A program made the translations under genes and the position numbers. The notes below the pieces were generated by a model that was not told where the DNA came from, ran no database searches, and worked only from the letters and a program-made list of their open reading frames with translations. Source: Streptomyces sp. TBY4 (GTDB lineage Bacteria > Actinomycetota > Actinomycetes > Streptomycetales > Streptomycetaceae). From it: DNA of 64,000 nucleotides. The DNA lies in contig NZ_JANAVF010000022.1 of assembly GCF_024213195.1 (NCBI RefSeq), forward strand, positions 1 to 64,000, given 5' to 3'. Positions 18,135-26,577 of this stretch are shown here, piece after piece. Positions within the stretch are counted from its first letter, which is position 1. Each line of letters opens with the position of its first letter.

Positions 18135-18834
18135 TGCCCGCCCATCTGTGATCTGCGACACGGGTTACAACAACGAGTTTGTGATCTCCACCACCTGACG
18201 AACGATCATGAAGCCCAATGAGTAGTGATCTTCATACGTGAAGCATCCACATGATCACCAAAGGTGACATCCGCACCCTCCGTCGCAGGTGGAAGGCCTG
18301 TCGCACTATCAAACCGTGGCCTCTGCATACAAATTGGCGGGTCGGTGCGCGTGATGATAAAGGGATCGCCGTCCCCCGGTCGGGGGACCTCGCGCGGACG
18401 GGAGTGGACGCGTGCATGCGTTCACTAACTCGGGGCAGAGGGGGGTGGAGGCTCCCCCGGAGATCGACCCGGGGGGTGACCCGGAGGCGGCCCGGGGGCG
18501 ACCCGGAGGCGGTCCCGACCCGGCGGCGACTTCACGGTTCGGTCACAGGAGGGCCACAGCGTCCGCATGGCGTGACACCCCTGTGACCTGCGCCACTCGG
18601 AATTCGCGCTACCGAAACGGGGCTTGGCCATCTGTGCAGGTGGATGGTAGGCGCGGGATCAATTCGGACTTATTGCGGAAACCCCATGATCACAGCCCTG
18701 CGGACGGCTGTCCGATTCGCCCGTTACGGCGTCAATAAGAGGTCCGACGCGCCCGGTTAGCCCGCTTCGCGCACAACTGTGGCGCAGACCACGTTTCTTG
18801 AACGGAACCGCGAGGCCCTGATAGCGGTTGACCC
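18135..18834. other. 700-bp intergenic region between nuoA and the wall hydrolase gene
   Basis: No convincing ORF is present. It contains three direct copies of GTGATCT (18148, 18181, 18225), a Gly-rich-coding-like GGAG/CCGG tract near 18440-18530, and a GTGACACCCCTGTGAC stretch near 18573. It must hold the promoters of both divergent genes. I looked for the c-di-AMP (ydaO) riboswitch common before Streptomyces wall hydrolases and did not find its conserved GGGGAACC core. Confidence 0.5.
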
Positions 18835-19698
18835 ATGTCCCTCACCGCTCACATACCCAGCCACCGGAAGCCCCGCCGCAGCGCCTCGAAGCTCGCGGTC
18901 CGCGCCGGAGTTGCCGGTGGCGTCCTCAGCACCCTGGCCATGGCCGGCACGGCGAGTGCCACCCCCTCCGCCGAGCCCGCGCACGAGACCACGCTCGAAA
19001 TGCCGGTCCTCAGCCTGGACCTGAGCGCCGAGGTGTCCTCGTCCGTGGCCAAGGCCGCGGAGAACACCCGCGCCGCCGCCGTCGACGGCGAGCTCAACGC
19101 CCTGGAGGAGACGGCCCGCACGGGTGCCGCCGCCGAGGCCAAGCAGCTCAAGGCCGACGCCCAGCAGAAGGCCGACGCCGAGGCCAAGGCGAAGCAGGAG
19201 GCCGACCGCAAGGCCGAGGCCGAGCGCGCCGGCCGCAGCACCGCCCGCACCCCGATCCAGAGCAACTCCGGATCCTCCGGCTCCAAGGGGACCCCCTCCA
19301 CGGGATCCCAGCAGGGCAAGGGCACCGTCACGGCCCCCGCGACCGGCTCCGCCGCCGCCATCGTCAACTTCGCCCGCGCGCAGGTCGGCAAGGCCTACGT
19401 CCTCGGCGGCACCGGCCCGTCCTCGTTCGACTGCTCGGGCCTCGTCCAGGCCGCGTACCGCCAGGCCGGCATCAACCTGCCGCGCATGTCGCAGGCGCAG
19501 TCCTCGGCCGGCACCTCGGTGTCCCTGAACGCGCTGCAGCCGGGCGACATCCTGTACTGGGGCTCCAAGGGCAGCGCGTACCACGTCGCCGTCTACGTCG
19601 GCGGCGGCAAGTTCGTCGGCGCGCAGAACCCCAGCACCGGCATCGTCGAGCGCTCCCTGAGCTACGACAAGCCGACGGGCGCCGTCCGCGTCCTCTGA
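18835..19698 (+). CDS. Secreted NlpC/P60 (C40) cell-wall peptidase
   Basis: A 287-residue exported peptidoglycan endopeptidase. Residues 1-42 form a signal peptide with a basic start and ASA cleavage end. Residues 60-135 are an Ala/Glu/Lys-rich coiled coil, and residues 175-287 are the NlpC/P60 domain. Catalytic Cys200 is in SFDCSGLV and His250 in YHVAVYVG. The coiled coil plus C40 layout is that of RipA/SwlA-type hydrolases, which cut stem peptides during growth and sporulation. The ribosome site before ATG 18835 is weak. A strong hairpin follows the stop. Confidence 0.9.
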   Translation: MSLTAHIPSHRKPRRSASKLAVRAGVAGGVLSTLAMAGTASATPSAEPAHETTLEMPVLSLDLSAEVSSSVAKAAENTRAAAVDGELNALEETARTGAAAEAKQLKADAQQKADAEAKAKQEADRKAEAERAGRSTARTPIQSNSGSSGSKGTPSTGSQQGKGTVTAPATGSAAAIVNFARAQVGKAYVLGGTGPSSFDCSGLVQAAYRQAGINLPRMSQAQSSAGTSVSLNALQPGDILYWGSKGSAYHVAVYVGGGKFVGAQNPSTGIVERSLSYDKPTGAVRVL

Positions 19699-19751
19699 CG
19701 GCTCCCCGCACGACATCTCCCCGCAGTCCCGGGCCGCTCCCGGTGACGCGC

Positions 19752-19796
19752 GAAAGGCCGGTACTCCCCCGCTCGGGGGTGGAGTACCGGCCTTTC
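19752..19796. terminator. Strong hairpin between convergent genes
   Basis: A perfect 16-bp stem: GAAAGGCCGGTACTCC at 19752-19767 pairs with GGAGTACCGGCCTTTC at 19781-19796, around a CG-rich loop. It lies between the wall hydrolase gene and the convergent small secreted protein gene. Confidence 0.88.
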
Positions 19797-19902
19797 GGCC
19801 GTCCTGGGGCTGCTGGAGGCTCCTGGGGCCCCTGAGGGGCGTCCGAGCGTCGCGCCGGCCGTTCCGTCAGCTGTTCCGCAAGCCGCTTCGTCAGCCGCTC
19901 CG

Positions 19903-20316
19903 TCAGTCGAGGAACGTGGCCGAGGTGATCTTGTTCTTGAAGTTGACGCTGGCATTGCCCTGGTAGCCCGGCGGGAGCGAACCGATCAGACCGGTGAGGT
20001 TCACCTCGGTGGCCACCTTCCAGGTGTAGGTGTCCCGGTTCCAGTAGGACGCGGTGTCGTCGTTCGTCACCCGGTTCCGGCCGGCGCAGCCCTCCGGGCC
20101 GACGAAGAGGTTGTTGAAGAAGTTCCAGTCCGAGGACATCAGGTCGAAGACGCAACCCCCTTGGTAGGAGTTGTAGTAAAGGCCGAACTCGCTGGATTCG
20201 AGATAGCCGTTCCGCTCCGTGTTGGCGGCGGCCGGGCCGGCCCCCACCAGGAGAAGGGCGCCGACGGATACCGTGGCGGCGCAGCCGGCGGCTATTTTAT
20301 TGAGCGCCTTGCTCAT
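19903..20316 (-). CDS. Small secreted protein, possibly peptidase-inhibitor I36-like
   Basis: A 137-residue protein with a clear signal peptide (residues 1-32, ending AAA-N). The mature part has two Cys (GGCVFDL and GCAGRN) and a beta-rich pattern: GYLESSEFGLYYNSYQGG, DWNFFNN, NDDTASYWNRD, GYQGNASVNF. This resembles Streptomyces secreted proteins annotated as I36-like inhibitors, but the match is from memory and the inhibitor role is not shown. GGAG lies ten bases before the ATG. Confidence 0.55.
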   Translation of the reverse strand: MSKALNKIAAGCAATVSVGALLLVGAGPAAANTERNGYLESSEFGLYYNSYQGGCVFDLMSSDWNFFNNLFVGPEGCAGRNRVTNDDTASYWNRDTYTWKVATEVNLTGLIGSLPPGYQGNASVNFKNKITSATFLD

Positions 20317-20525
20317 GAGGCATTTTCTCCATCTTCAGTGAATTGATTCCGGCCGGGATTAAACCCTCCGGGCCACTCCGAGGCAAGCGTCTTCTCAGCT
20401 GTTCAAGCCACAACCACCATGGCTCGTAACGGACTTGTCGCGATTTTCGGCACCCGATTACCATCTCCCGCGGCCTTCCGCCACTCCCCCACACCTACCT
20501 CCGCCGACCGCAAGGGAAACACCTC

Positions 20526-21008
20526 GTGCGCGTACGCGAAATATCCTCGTCACTCCTTTTGTGCCTCGCACTGACCGGATGTGGAGGCGGGGAAGTCCCG
20601 GGGAAGAACTCCGGAGCGGGAAAGCCCGGAGCGACCGCCAGCCCCTCCATCGCGGCGGCGGACATGCCGTTCTACACGTGCATGCAGCAGCACGGAATGA
20701 CCCTCTCCTACGGGGACGACGGCGCCCCGCACTTCGTGGAGAAGGAAAGCCCGCAGTACCCCGGGGCCCAGAAGGCCTGTCTCCCGCTGCTCCCCTCGCC
20801 CTCCCCCCTCCAGGCGAGCCCGCAGGAACTCGCCGCCGCCCGCGAATCCTCCGCGTGCATGAGGGAGCGGGGCATCTCCTGGTATCCGGACCCGGATCCG
20901 GTCACCGGCGAGGTGCACCAGCAGGCCGGCGGCACCCCCGAACAGTGGCAGGCGCTCAAGCGGGACCACCTCGACGCCTACCGGGCCTGCCTGCGCCGGC
21001 CCTCCTGA
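20526..21008 (+). CDS. Putative lipoprotein with CM-x-G motifs
   Basis: A 160-residue product with a short signal peptide and lipobox LTGC at residues 17-20, followed by a Gly/Ser/Pro linker. The mature part has two copies of a Cys-Met motif (YTCMQQHGM and SACMRERGI) and a further pair of Cys. It starts at GTG 20526 after AAGGGAAA. The same CM-x3-G pattern recurs in the convergent lipoprotein at 21041-22048, so the two are distant relatives. Function unknown. Confidence 0.7.
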   Translation: MRVREISSSLLLCLALTGCGGGEVPGKNSGAGKPGATASPSIAAADMPFYTCMQQHGMTLSYGDDGAPHFVEKESPQYPGAQKACLPLLPSPSPLQASPQELAAARESSACMRERGISWYPDPDPVTGEVHQQAGGTPEQWQALKRDHLDAYRACLRRPS

Positions 21009-21040
21009 GCGGCGGGCGTCACTCGGGCGCCGGTCGGGCC

Positions 21041-22048
21041 TCAGAGGAGCCCGGCCGCCAGCTTGTAGCGGGCCTCGCGCTGCTTCTTGTACAGCGCGAG
21101 GGTCTCGGCCTGGTCCTCCACCAGCCGCTCCTGGTACGCCTTCTCCACCGCCGCCCAGATGCCCACGAGGTTCACCTCGCGCTTGCAGGCGACATCGGCC
21201 TTGGCCGCGGTGACGGCCTTGGGGCCGCCCGGATCGGCCTCCAGGCCGAGCTTCTGGACCACCTCGTAGGGATCCTTCAGCCCGGTGTACCCCGACTTCC
21301 CCATGCACGCCGACCAGTTCTTCAGCACCTCGGCCACCCGCGAGTCGCTCTTGGAGCGTTCGTGCGCCTCCGATGCCAGCCCGAACGGGAACAGCAGGTC
21401 CACGCTGTCCTTCGTCGGCGCGTACAGCTTGCGGTAGGCCTCCCGCACGCAGCCGCCGGCCGGCACCTTCTGCCCGCCGATGTCGATGCCGCTGTCCACC
21501 CCCGCGGCCTCCTCCTCGCTCGGGGCGTCCGGGAGCTTCGCGCCGCCCTGCTGCCCGCCCGGCCGTTCGCCGTGCATGACCAGGTGGGCGCTCTCGCTCA
21601 GCGGAGCGGCCGGGGGCTTGACCGGCCGCCCCTTGCCGGCGGTCATGTCGTAGCCGTGGGCCGCCGCGAACTCCGGATCGACCGCCCCGAAGAGCGCCCG
21701 GTGCCGTCCCTCGGGCCCCTGGGCGGCGGCGGGATCGGACGGGCCGACCTCCTCGTACGGGAATCCGTACCGGGCCATGCACCGGGAGATCAGCCGCTGC
21801 TGCACCTGCCCCATGCGGACCGTCTCGGCGTCGGTGTCCGTGTACGCGTCCAGGGGAAGCGAGAGCGAGGCGGTGGCCGGGGCGACGGCGACCTCCCCGA
21901 GCTCCGGCTCCCCGTGCGCGTCACCCCCGCCGTCCGGCTCCGAACAGCCGGCCAGGACGAGCGCGAGCAGGACGGCGCCCGGGAGGGCGGGGCGGAGGAG
22001 GGCGGCGGGGCGGCGCGGACGGGAGCGCACGGTGGAAGACCTGTTCAC
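21041..22048 (-). CDS. Putative lipoprotein, larger relative of its convergent neighbour
   Basis: The frame is open to 22111, but GTG 22048 begins a protein whose basic start and hydrophobic stretch end in lipobox LAGC (335 residues). The mature part has CMARYGF, GGCVREAYRKLY and SACMGKSGY motifs, and a C-terminal Lys/Arg/Glu-rich helix. It is 32 bases from the convergent stop at 21008. I do not recognise a named family; actinobacterial secreted proteins of this Cys-Met type are common. Confidence 0.7.
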   Translation of the reverse strand: MNRSSTVRSRPRRPAALLRPALPGAVLLALVLAGCSEPDGGGDAHGEPELGEVAVAPATASLSLPLDAYTDTDAETVRMGQVQQRLISRCMARYGFPYEEVGPSDPAAAQGPEGRHRALFGAVDPEFAAAHGYDMTAGKGRPVKPPAAPLSESAHLVMHGERPGGQQGGAKLPDAPSEEEAAGVDSGIDIGGQKVPAGGCVREAYRKLYAPTKDSVDLLFPFGLASEAHERSKSDSRVAEVLKNWSACMGKSGYTGLKDPYEVVQKLGLEADPGGPKAVTAAKADVACKREVNLVGIWAAVEKAYQERLVEDQAETLALYKKQREARYKLAAGLL

Positions 22049-22161
22049 TCTCGGGAATTGAACAGTCCGGCCGGTACCGGGACAAGCCCTTCTCACCTGC
22101 TGGTCGGCCAATCTTCTTGCCTGGAAACCGACTTGCCGGCCCGTCCCGCCCGCCGCCGGGG

Positions 22162-23445
22162 TCAGGCCTTCGGAGCCACCTTCGACAGGCCGTTGATGAC
22201 GCGGTCCATCGCGTCGCCGCCCTGCGGGTCGGTGAGGTTGGCCAGCATCTTCAGGGTGAACTTCATCAGCAGGGGGTGGCTCAGGCCGCGCTGGGCGGCG
22301 ACCTTCATGATCTTCGGGTTGCCGATGAGCTTCACGAAGGCGCGGCCCAGGGTGTAGTAGCCGCCGTAGGTCTCCTTCAGGACCTTCGGGTAGCTGTGCA
22401 GGGTGAGCTCGCGCAGGGCCGGGGTGGCACGGGAGTGGGCCTGGACGATGACGTCGGCGGCGATCTGGCCCGACTCCATCGCATAGGCGATGCCCTCGCC
22501 GTTGAACGGGTTGACGAGCCCGCCCGCGTCACCGACCAGCAGCAGCCCCTTGGTGTAGTGCGGCTGGCGGTTGAAGGCCATCGGCAGGGCCGCGCCCCGG
22601 ATGGGCTGCGTCATGTTCTCGGGGGTGTAGCCCCAGTCCTCCGGCATGGAGGCGCACCAGGCCTTGAGGACCTCGCGCCAGTCCAGCTCCTTGAAGGCGG
22701 AGGAGGAGTTGAGGATGCCGAGGCCGACGTTGGAGGTGCCGTCGCCCATGCCGAAGATCCAGCCGTAGCCGGGCAGCAGCCGGTCCTGGGCCCCGCGCCG
22801 GTCCCACAGCTCCAGCCAGGACTCCAGGTAGTCGTCGTCGTGGCGGGGCGAGGTGAAGTACGTGCGCACGGCCACGCCCATCGGGCGGTCCTCGCGGCGG
22901 TGCAGGCCCATCGCCAGGGAGAGGCGCGAGGAGTTGCCGTCGGCGGCGACGACGAGGGGGGCGCGGAAGGTGACCTCGGTCTTCTCCTCGCCGAGCTTGG
23001 CCTTCACCCCGGTGATGTGCCCGGTGCGCGGGTCGCGGACGGGCTCGCCCACGTTGCAGCGCTCGTACAGCCGGGCGCCGGCCTTCTGCGCCTGGCGGGC
23101 CAGCGTCTCGTCGAAGTCGTCGCGCTTGCGGACGAGTCCGTAGTCCGGGAAGGAGGCCAGCTCGGGCCAGTCCAGCTGGAGCCGCTGGCCGCCGCCGATG
23201 ATCCGCAGGCCCTTGTTGCGCAGCCAGCCGGCCTCCTCGGAGATGTCGATGCCCATCGACACCAGCTGCTTGGTGGCGCGCGGCGTCAGGCCGTCGCCGC
23301 AGACCTTCTCGCGCGGGAACGCCGTCTTCTCCAGCAGCAGGACGTCGAGTCCCGCCTTGGCCAGGTAATACGCAGTGGTCGAGCCGGCGGGCCCGGCCCC
23401 GACGACGATCACGTCCGCGGAGTGCTCGGAGAGGGGCTCGGTCAC
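22162..23445 (-). CDS. Geranylgeranyl-reductase-family FAD enzyme, possibly MenJ-like
   Basis: A 427-residue flavoprotein that reduces isoprenoid chains. It has the N-terminal dinucleotide fold VVGAGPAGSTTAYYL, then CGDGLTPRA, the family motif around GYGWIFGMGDG, and a second FAD motif GLLLVGDAGGLVNPFNGEG. GTG 23445 has GGGAG seven bases upstream. With menG, mqnC and mqnA within 8 kb it plausibly saturates part of the menaquinone tail, as MenJ does in mycobacteria; Streptomyces menaquinones are partly saturated. Archaeal-lipid or carotenoid roles are less likely here. Confidence 0.82.
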   Translation of the reverse strand: MTEPLSEHSADVIVVGAGPAGSTTAYYLAKAGLDVLLLEKTAFPREKVCGDGLTPRATKQLVSMGIDISEEAGWLRNKGLRIIGGGQRLQLDWPELASFPDYGLVRKRDDFDETLARQAQKAGARLYERCNVGEPVRDPRTGHITGVKAKLGEEKTEVTFRAPLVVAADGNSSRLSLAMGLHRREDRPMGVAVRTYFTSPRHDDDYLESWLELWDRRGAQDRLLPGYGWIFGMGDGTSNVGLGILNSSSAFKELDWREVLKAWCASMPEDWGYTPENMTQPIRGAALPMAFNRQPHYTKGLLLVGDAGGLVNPFNGEGIAYAMESGQIAADVIVQAHSRATPALRELTLHSYPKVLKETYGGYYTLGRAFVKLIGNPKIMKVAAQRGLSHPLLMKFTLKMLANLTDPQGGDAMDRVINGLSKVAPKA

Positions 23446-23542
23446 GGCGGGTCTCCCGAAGGCTCGATAAAGGGTGCCCAACGGCACAAGACACGTGCAG
23501 TCTATGCAGCGAGAGAGATCGCGATCCGAAGGGCTGCCCCCT

Positions 23543-24067
23543 GTGACCACCTCGCCGACCCGGCCGCTCCCCACCGTCCAGCTCCGTGTGCCCACGGACG
23601 AGGACGCGCACGCCTGGCACCGGGTCTTCCACGACCCCGACGTCATGGAATTCCTCGGCGGCCCCGCCGAACTCTCCTTCTACGAGGAGATCACCGCCCG
23701 GCAGCGGATGCACGACGCCCGGCTCGGCTTCTGCCTGTGGACGCTGCTCGACGGGGACGGGGAGGTCCTCGGCTTCACCGGGGCGCAGCCGTGGCCGGCG
23801 GCGAAGGCGTGGGGGCCGGTCGGGGAGATCGAGATCGGGTGGCGGCTCGGGCGCTCCGCTTGGGGGCGGGGGTACGCGTACGCGGCTGCGCTGGCGACCC
23901 TTGAGCGGGTGCGGGGGGCTGGGGTGCCGGAGGTGGTGGCGATGATCGACGACGCGAACGTCCGCTCGATCGCGGTGGCGGAGCGACTGAGCATGACCCT
24001 GGCGGAACGCTTCCCGATCCCCGACACCCCCCGCACCGCCCGCCGCTACACCCTCACCCTCACCTGA
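23543..24067 (+). CDS. GNAT-family N-acetyltransferase (RimJ/RimL type)
   Basis: A 174-residue acetyltransferase. It has an RVPTDEDAHAWHRVFHDPDVMEFLGG opening, the acetyl-CoA loop GRSAWGRGYAYAA, and the late VVAMIDDANVRSIAVAERLSM segment typical of RimJ/L-like enzymes. GTG 23543 was chosen because GAAGGG lies nine bases upstream. It is divergent from the reductase with 97 bases between the starts. The substrate cannot be told from the sequence. Confidence 0.85.
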   Translation: MTTSPTRPLPTVQLRVPTDEDAHAWHRVFHDPDVMEFLGGPAELSFYEEITARQRMHDARLGFCLWTLLDGDGEVLGFTGAQPWPAAKAWGPVGEIEIGWRLGRSAWGRGYAYAAALATLERVRGAGVPEVVAMIDDANVRSIAVAERLSMTLAERFPIPDTPRTARRYTLTLT

Positions 24068-24099
24068 CCCCCTGCGCGGAGCGGAGCCCGTCCAGGAGG

Positions 24100-25011
24100 C
24101 TAAAACACGCTCAGGCCCGTCAGGGTCGTGAAGCGGTCCAGGGCGGCTACCGCGGCGACGGAGTTGCCCTGGGGGTCCAGGCCGGGGCTCCACGCGGCCA
24201 GCGTGCACGCACCGGGGACGACCGCCACGATGCCGCCGCCCACGCCGCTCTTGCCCGGGAGGCCGACGCGGTACGCGAACTCCCCCGCCGCGTCGTACGT
24301 GCCGCAGGTCAGCATCACCGCGTTGACCTGCTTCGCCTCGCTGCGCGTCAGGAGACGGGAGCCGTCCGCGCGGAGCCCGTGGCGGGCCAGGAAGCGGCCG
24401 GCGCGGGCCAGGTCGGCGCAGCTCATCTCGATGGAGCACTGCCAGAAGTAGTGGTCGAGGAGGGCCGGTACCGGGTTGTCGATGTTTCCGTAGGCGGCCA
24501 TGAAGTGGGCGAGGGCGGCGTTGCGGTCCCCGTGTTCCTGCTCGGAGGCGGCGACTTCCGCGTCGAAGGCGAGGTCCGGGTTCTGGCTCTCCTCACGGAG
24601 GAAGCGCAGCAGTTCGCTGCTCGCGTCGCCCGTCAGGGTCTGGAGCCGGTCGGTGACGACGAGCGCGCCCGCGTTGATGAAGGGGTTGCGCGGGATGCCG
24701 TTCTCGTACTCCAGCTGCACGAGGGAGTTGAACGGGTTGCCGGAGGGTTCCCGGCCGACCCGCTCCCACAGGCTGTCGCCGCCTTCGGCGAGCGCGAGGG
24801 CGAGGGCGAAGACCTTGGTGATGGACTGGGCGGAGAAGGGCGTCCGCCAGTCCCCGACTCCGAAGACGTTGCCGTCGAGGTCGGCGATGGCCATCCCGAA
24901 CTGCCGGGGGTCGACGGACGCCAGCGCCGGGATGTACTCGGCGGGCGCCCCGCTGCCCACCAGCGGGGCGACGTCCTTCGCGACCTGCTCCAGCAGCGCC
25001 TGGTAGTCCAC
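24100..25011 (-). CDS. glsA: Glutaminase A
   Basis: Hydrolyses glutamine to glutamate and ammonia; a serine-dependent beta-lactamase-fold enzyme. The 303-residue product has the catalytic S63-x-x-K66 pair (SITK), PSGNPFNSL, NPFINAGA and SGVGGGI motifs. It starts at GTG 25011, six bases after the menG stop, with no strong ribosome site, so it is probably coupled to menG. A link between glutaminase and menaquinone methylation is not obvious. Confidence 0.93.
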   Translation of the reverse strand: MDYQALLEQVAKDVAPLVGSGAPAEYIPALASVDPRQFGMAIADLDGNVFGVGDWRTPFSAQSITKVFALALALAEGGDSLWERVGREPSGNPFNSLVQLEYENGIPRNPFINAGALVVTDRLQTLTGDASSELLRFLREESQNPDLAFDAEVAASEQEHGDRNAALAHFMAAYGNIDNPVPALLDHYFWQCSIEMSCADLARAGRFLARHGLRADGSRLLTRSEAKQVNAVMLTCGTYDAAGEFAYRVGLPGKSGVGGGIVAVVPGACTLAAWSPGLDPQGNSVAAVAALDRFTTLTGLSVF

Positions 25012-25017
25012 GGGAAA

Positions 25018-25710
25018 CTACCCCTTGGTGCCGCGGTGCAGGGCGACGATGCCGCCGCTGAGGTTGCGCCAGGCCACCTTGGACCAGCCGGCCTTCTGCA
25101 GCAGCACGGCCAGCGCCGGCTGGTCGGGCCAGGCGCGGATGGAGTCGGCGAGGTAGACGTAGGCGTCGGGGTTGGAGGAGACCGCGCGGGCGACCGGCGG
25201 CAGCGCGCGCATCAGGTACTCGGTGTACACGGTCCGGAAGGGCGCCCAGGTGGGCTGCGAGAACTCGCAGATCACGACCTGGCCGCCGGGCTTCGTGACC
25301 CGGTACAGCTCGCGCAGGGCGGCGTCGGTGTCCTGGACGTTGCGCAGGCCGAAGGAGATGGTGACGGTGTCGAAGACCTCGTCCTTGAAGGGGAGCTTCG
25401 TCGCGTCGCCGGCAGTCAGCGGGAGCCAGGGGTTGCGCTTCTTGCCCTCGCGGAGCATGCCGAGCGAGAAGTCGCAGGGCACGACGTACGCGCCGGTCGC
25501 GGCGAAGGGCAGCGAGGAGGTGGCCGTGCCGGCGGCCAGGTCGAGGACCAGCTGCCCGGGGCGGGCGCCGACCGCCTTGGCGACCTCCTTGCGCCAGACG
25601 CGGTCCTGCCCGAGGGAGAGGACGTCGTTGGTGAGGTCGTAGTTCGCCGCCACGCCGTCGAACATGGAGGCGACTTCGTGCGGCTGCTTGTCCAGGGAAG
25701 CGGATGTCAC
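25018..25710 (-). CDS. menG: Demethylmenaquinone methyltransferase
   Basis: SAM-dependent C-methylation of demethylmenaquinone, the last ring step of menaquinone synthesis. The 230-residue UbiE/MenG-family protein has FDGVAANYDLTNDVLSLG, the SAM loop VLDLAAGTATSS, and FGLRNVQD, all diagnostic. GTG 25710 has GAGGGG nine bases upstream. The next gene upstream on the same strand ends at 25911, leaving 200 bases that contain GTTCGG repeats. Confidence 0.95.
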   Translation of the reverse strand: MTSASLDKQPHEVASMFDGVAANYDLTNDVLSLGQDRVWRKEVAKAVGARPGQLVLDLAAGTATSSLPFAATGAYVVPCDFSLGMLREGKKRNPWLPLTAGDATKLPFKDEVFDTVTISFGLRNVQDTDAALRELYRVTKPGGQVVICEFSQPTWAPFRTVYTEYLMRALPPVARAVSSNPDAYVYLADSIRAWPDQPALAVLLQKAGWSKVAWRNLSGGIVALHRGTKG

Positions 25711-25910
25711 TGGCGTGGGCCCCTCGGTGCGGTGCGGATGGTTCGGCGAACGGTTCGGCGAGCAGTTCGGTGGCAAGCGGTTCGGTAGGCGTCGGCGGCG
25801 GTGCGGCAGGGCCTTCGATCGGATCCCGTGGTGCTGCGGCAGGGTCCCGGGCCGGTCCCGCGGACCGCCCGGCCATTCTCGCAGGCCCTTCGCCCCCCGC
25901 ACCCGGCAGC

Positions 25911-26570
25911 TCAGCGGCGGCGGTGCAGCAGCCTGCCGCCGATGACGGTGGCGACGCAGCTCGTCGGGCCCTCCACCAGCAGCTCCGTCGGGCCGGCCAC
26001 GGCGAAGACCGCGAACCGGGCCGGGGCGCCCGGCTCCAGGACTCCGTGGAAGGCCTCCTCGGCCGCGGTCCGGCCGGCGAGCGGGTCGAGGGAGGCGGGG
26101 CCCTCGTAGGGGGCGGGCGGGACGATGGTGAGCCCGGAGCGGACCACGGCCGTGCGGACGGCCGGGCTGGTGAAGCGGCCCGCGACCGCCACCACGCCGC
26201 GGGCGAGCAGCTTCTGCGTGCCGCGGCGCGCGCTGTTGCCCCGGCGCGGTTCGGTCATCTTCAGGTCCGCCAGCGCCTCGGCGCCGCTGATCGGTTCGGT
26301 CCCGAGCTCGGTGATCTCGTACGGGTCGTCCGGGTAGTACGTGCGCTCCAGCAGCTCGTCGCCGCCGCGCACCAGCAGCCCCGGGGTCAGCACCCCGGGC
26401 CAGCTGCGGGCGCGCGCGTGCGGATAGGCCGCGGCGAGCTCCTCGTACGGGCCCACGCGGGCGATGCGGTCGCCCTCGACCAGGACCGCGCCGCCGGGGA
26501 GCCCCGGCGCGGGTCCCGGTTCGGTGGCGGCCCCCGTGACGAGGAGTTCGGCGGTGTGGATCGTCAGCAC
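25911..26570 (-). CDS. Amidohydrolase-like (imidazolonepropionase-like) protein without metal motif
   Basis: A 219-residue protein with the N- and C-terminal beta-sandwich features of amidohydrolases (GAVLVEGDRIARVGP near the start; a closing FAVFAVAGPTELLVEGPTSCVATVIGGRLL). The central barrel is cut short, and the usual HxH after PG is replaced (LTPGLLVRGGDELL), so metal catalysis looks impossible. It starts seven bases after the mqnC stop, so it is co-transcribed. A structural or regulatory role beside MqnC is inferred only from this position. Confidence 0.7.
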   Translation of the reverse strand: MLTIHTAELLVTGAATEPGPAPGLPGGAVLVEGDRIARVGPYEELAAAYPHARARSWPGVLTPGLLVRGGDELLERTYYPDDPYEITELGTEPISGAEALADLKMTEPRRGNSARRGTQKLLARGVVAVAGRFTSPAVRTAVVRSGLTIVPPAPYEGPASLDPLAGRTAAEEAFHGVLEPGAPARFAVFAVAGPTELLVEGPTSCVATVIGGRLLHRRR

Positions 26571-26577
26571 GGGGCGC

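Noticed and set aside
18400..18834. c-di-AMP (ydaO) riboswitch before the NlpC/P60 gene
   Set aside because: Known for Streptomyces wall hydrolases, but the conserved core sequences were not found.
25735..25800. GTTCGG repeats upstream of menG as a protein-binding array
   Set aside because: Units are irregular in spacing (9-16 bases) and look like simple slippage.
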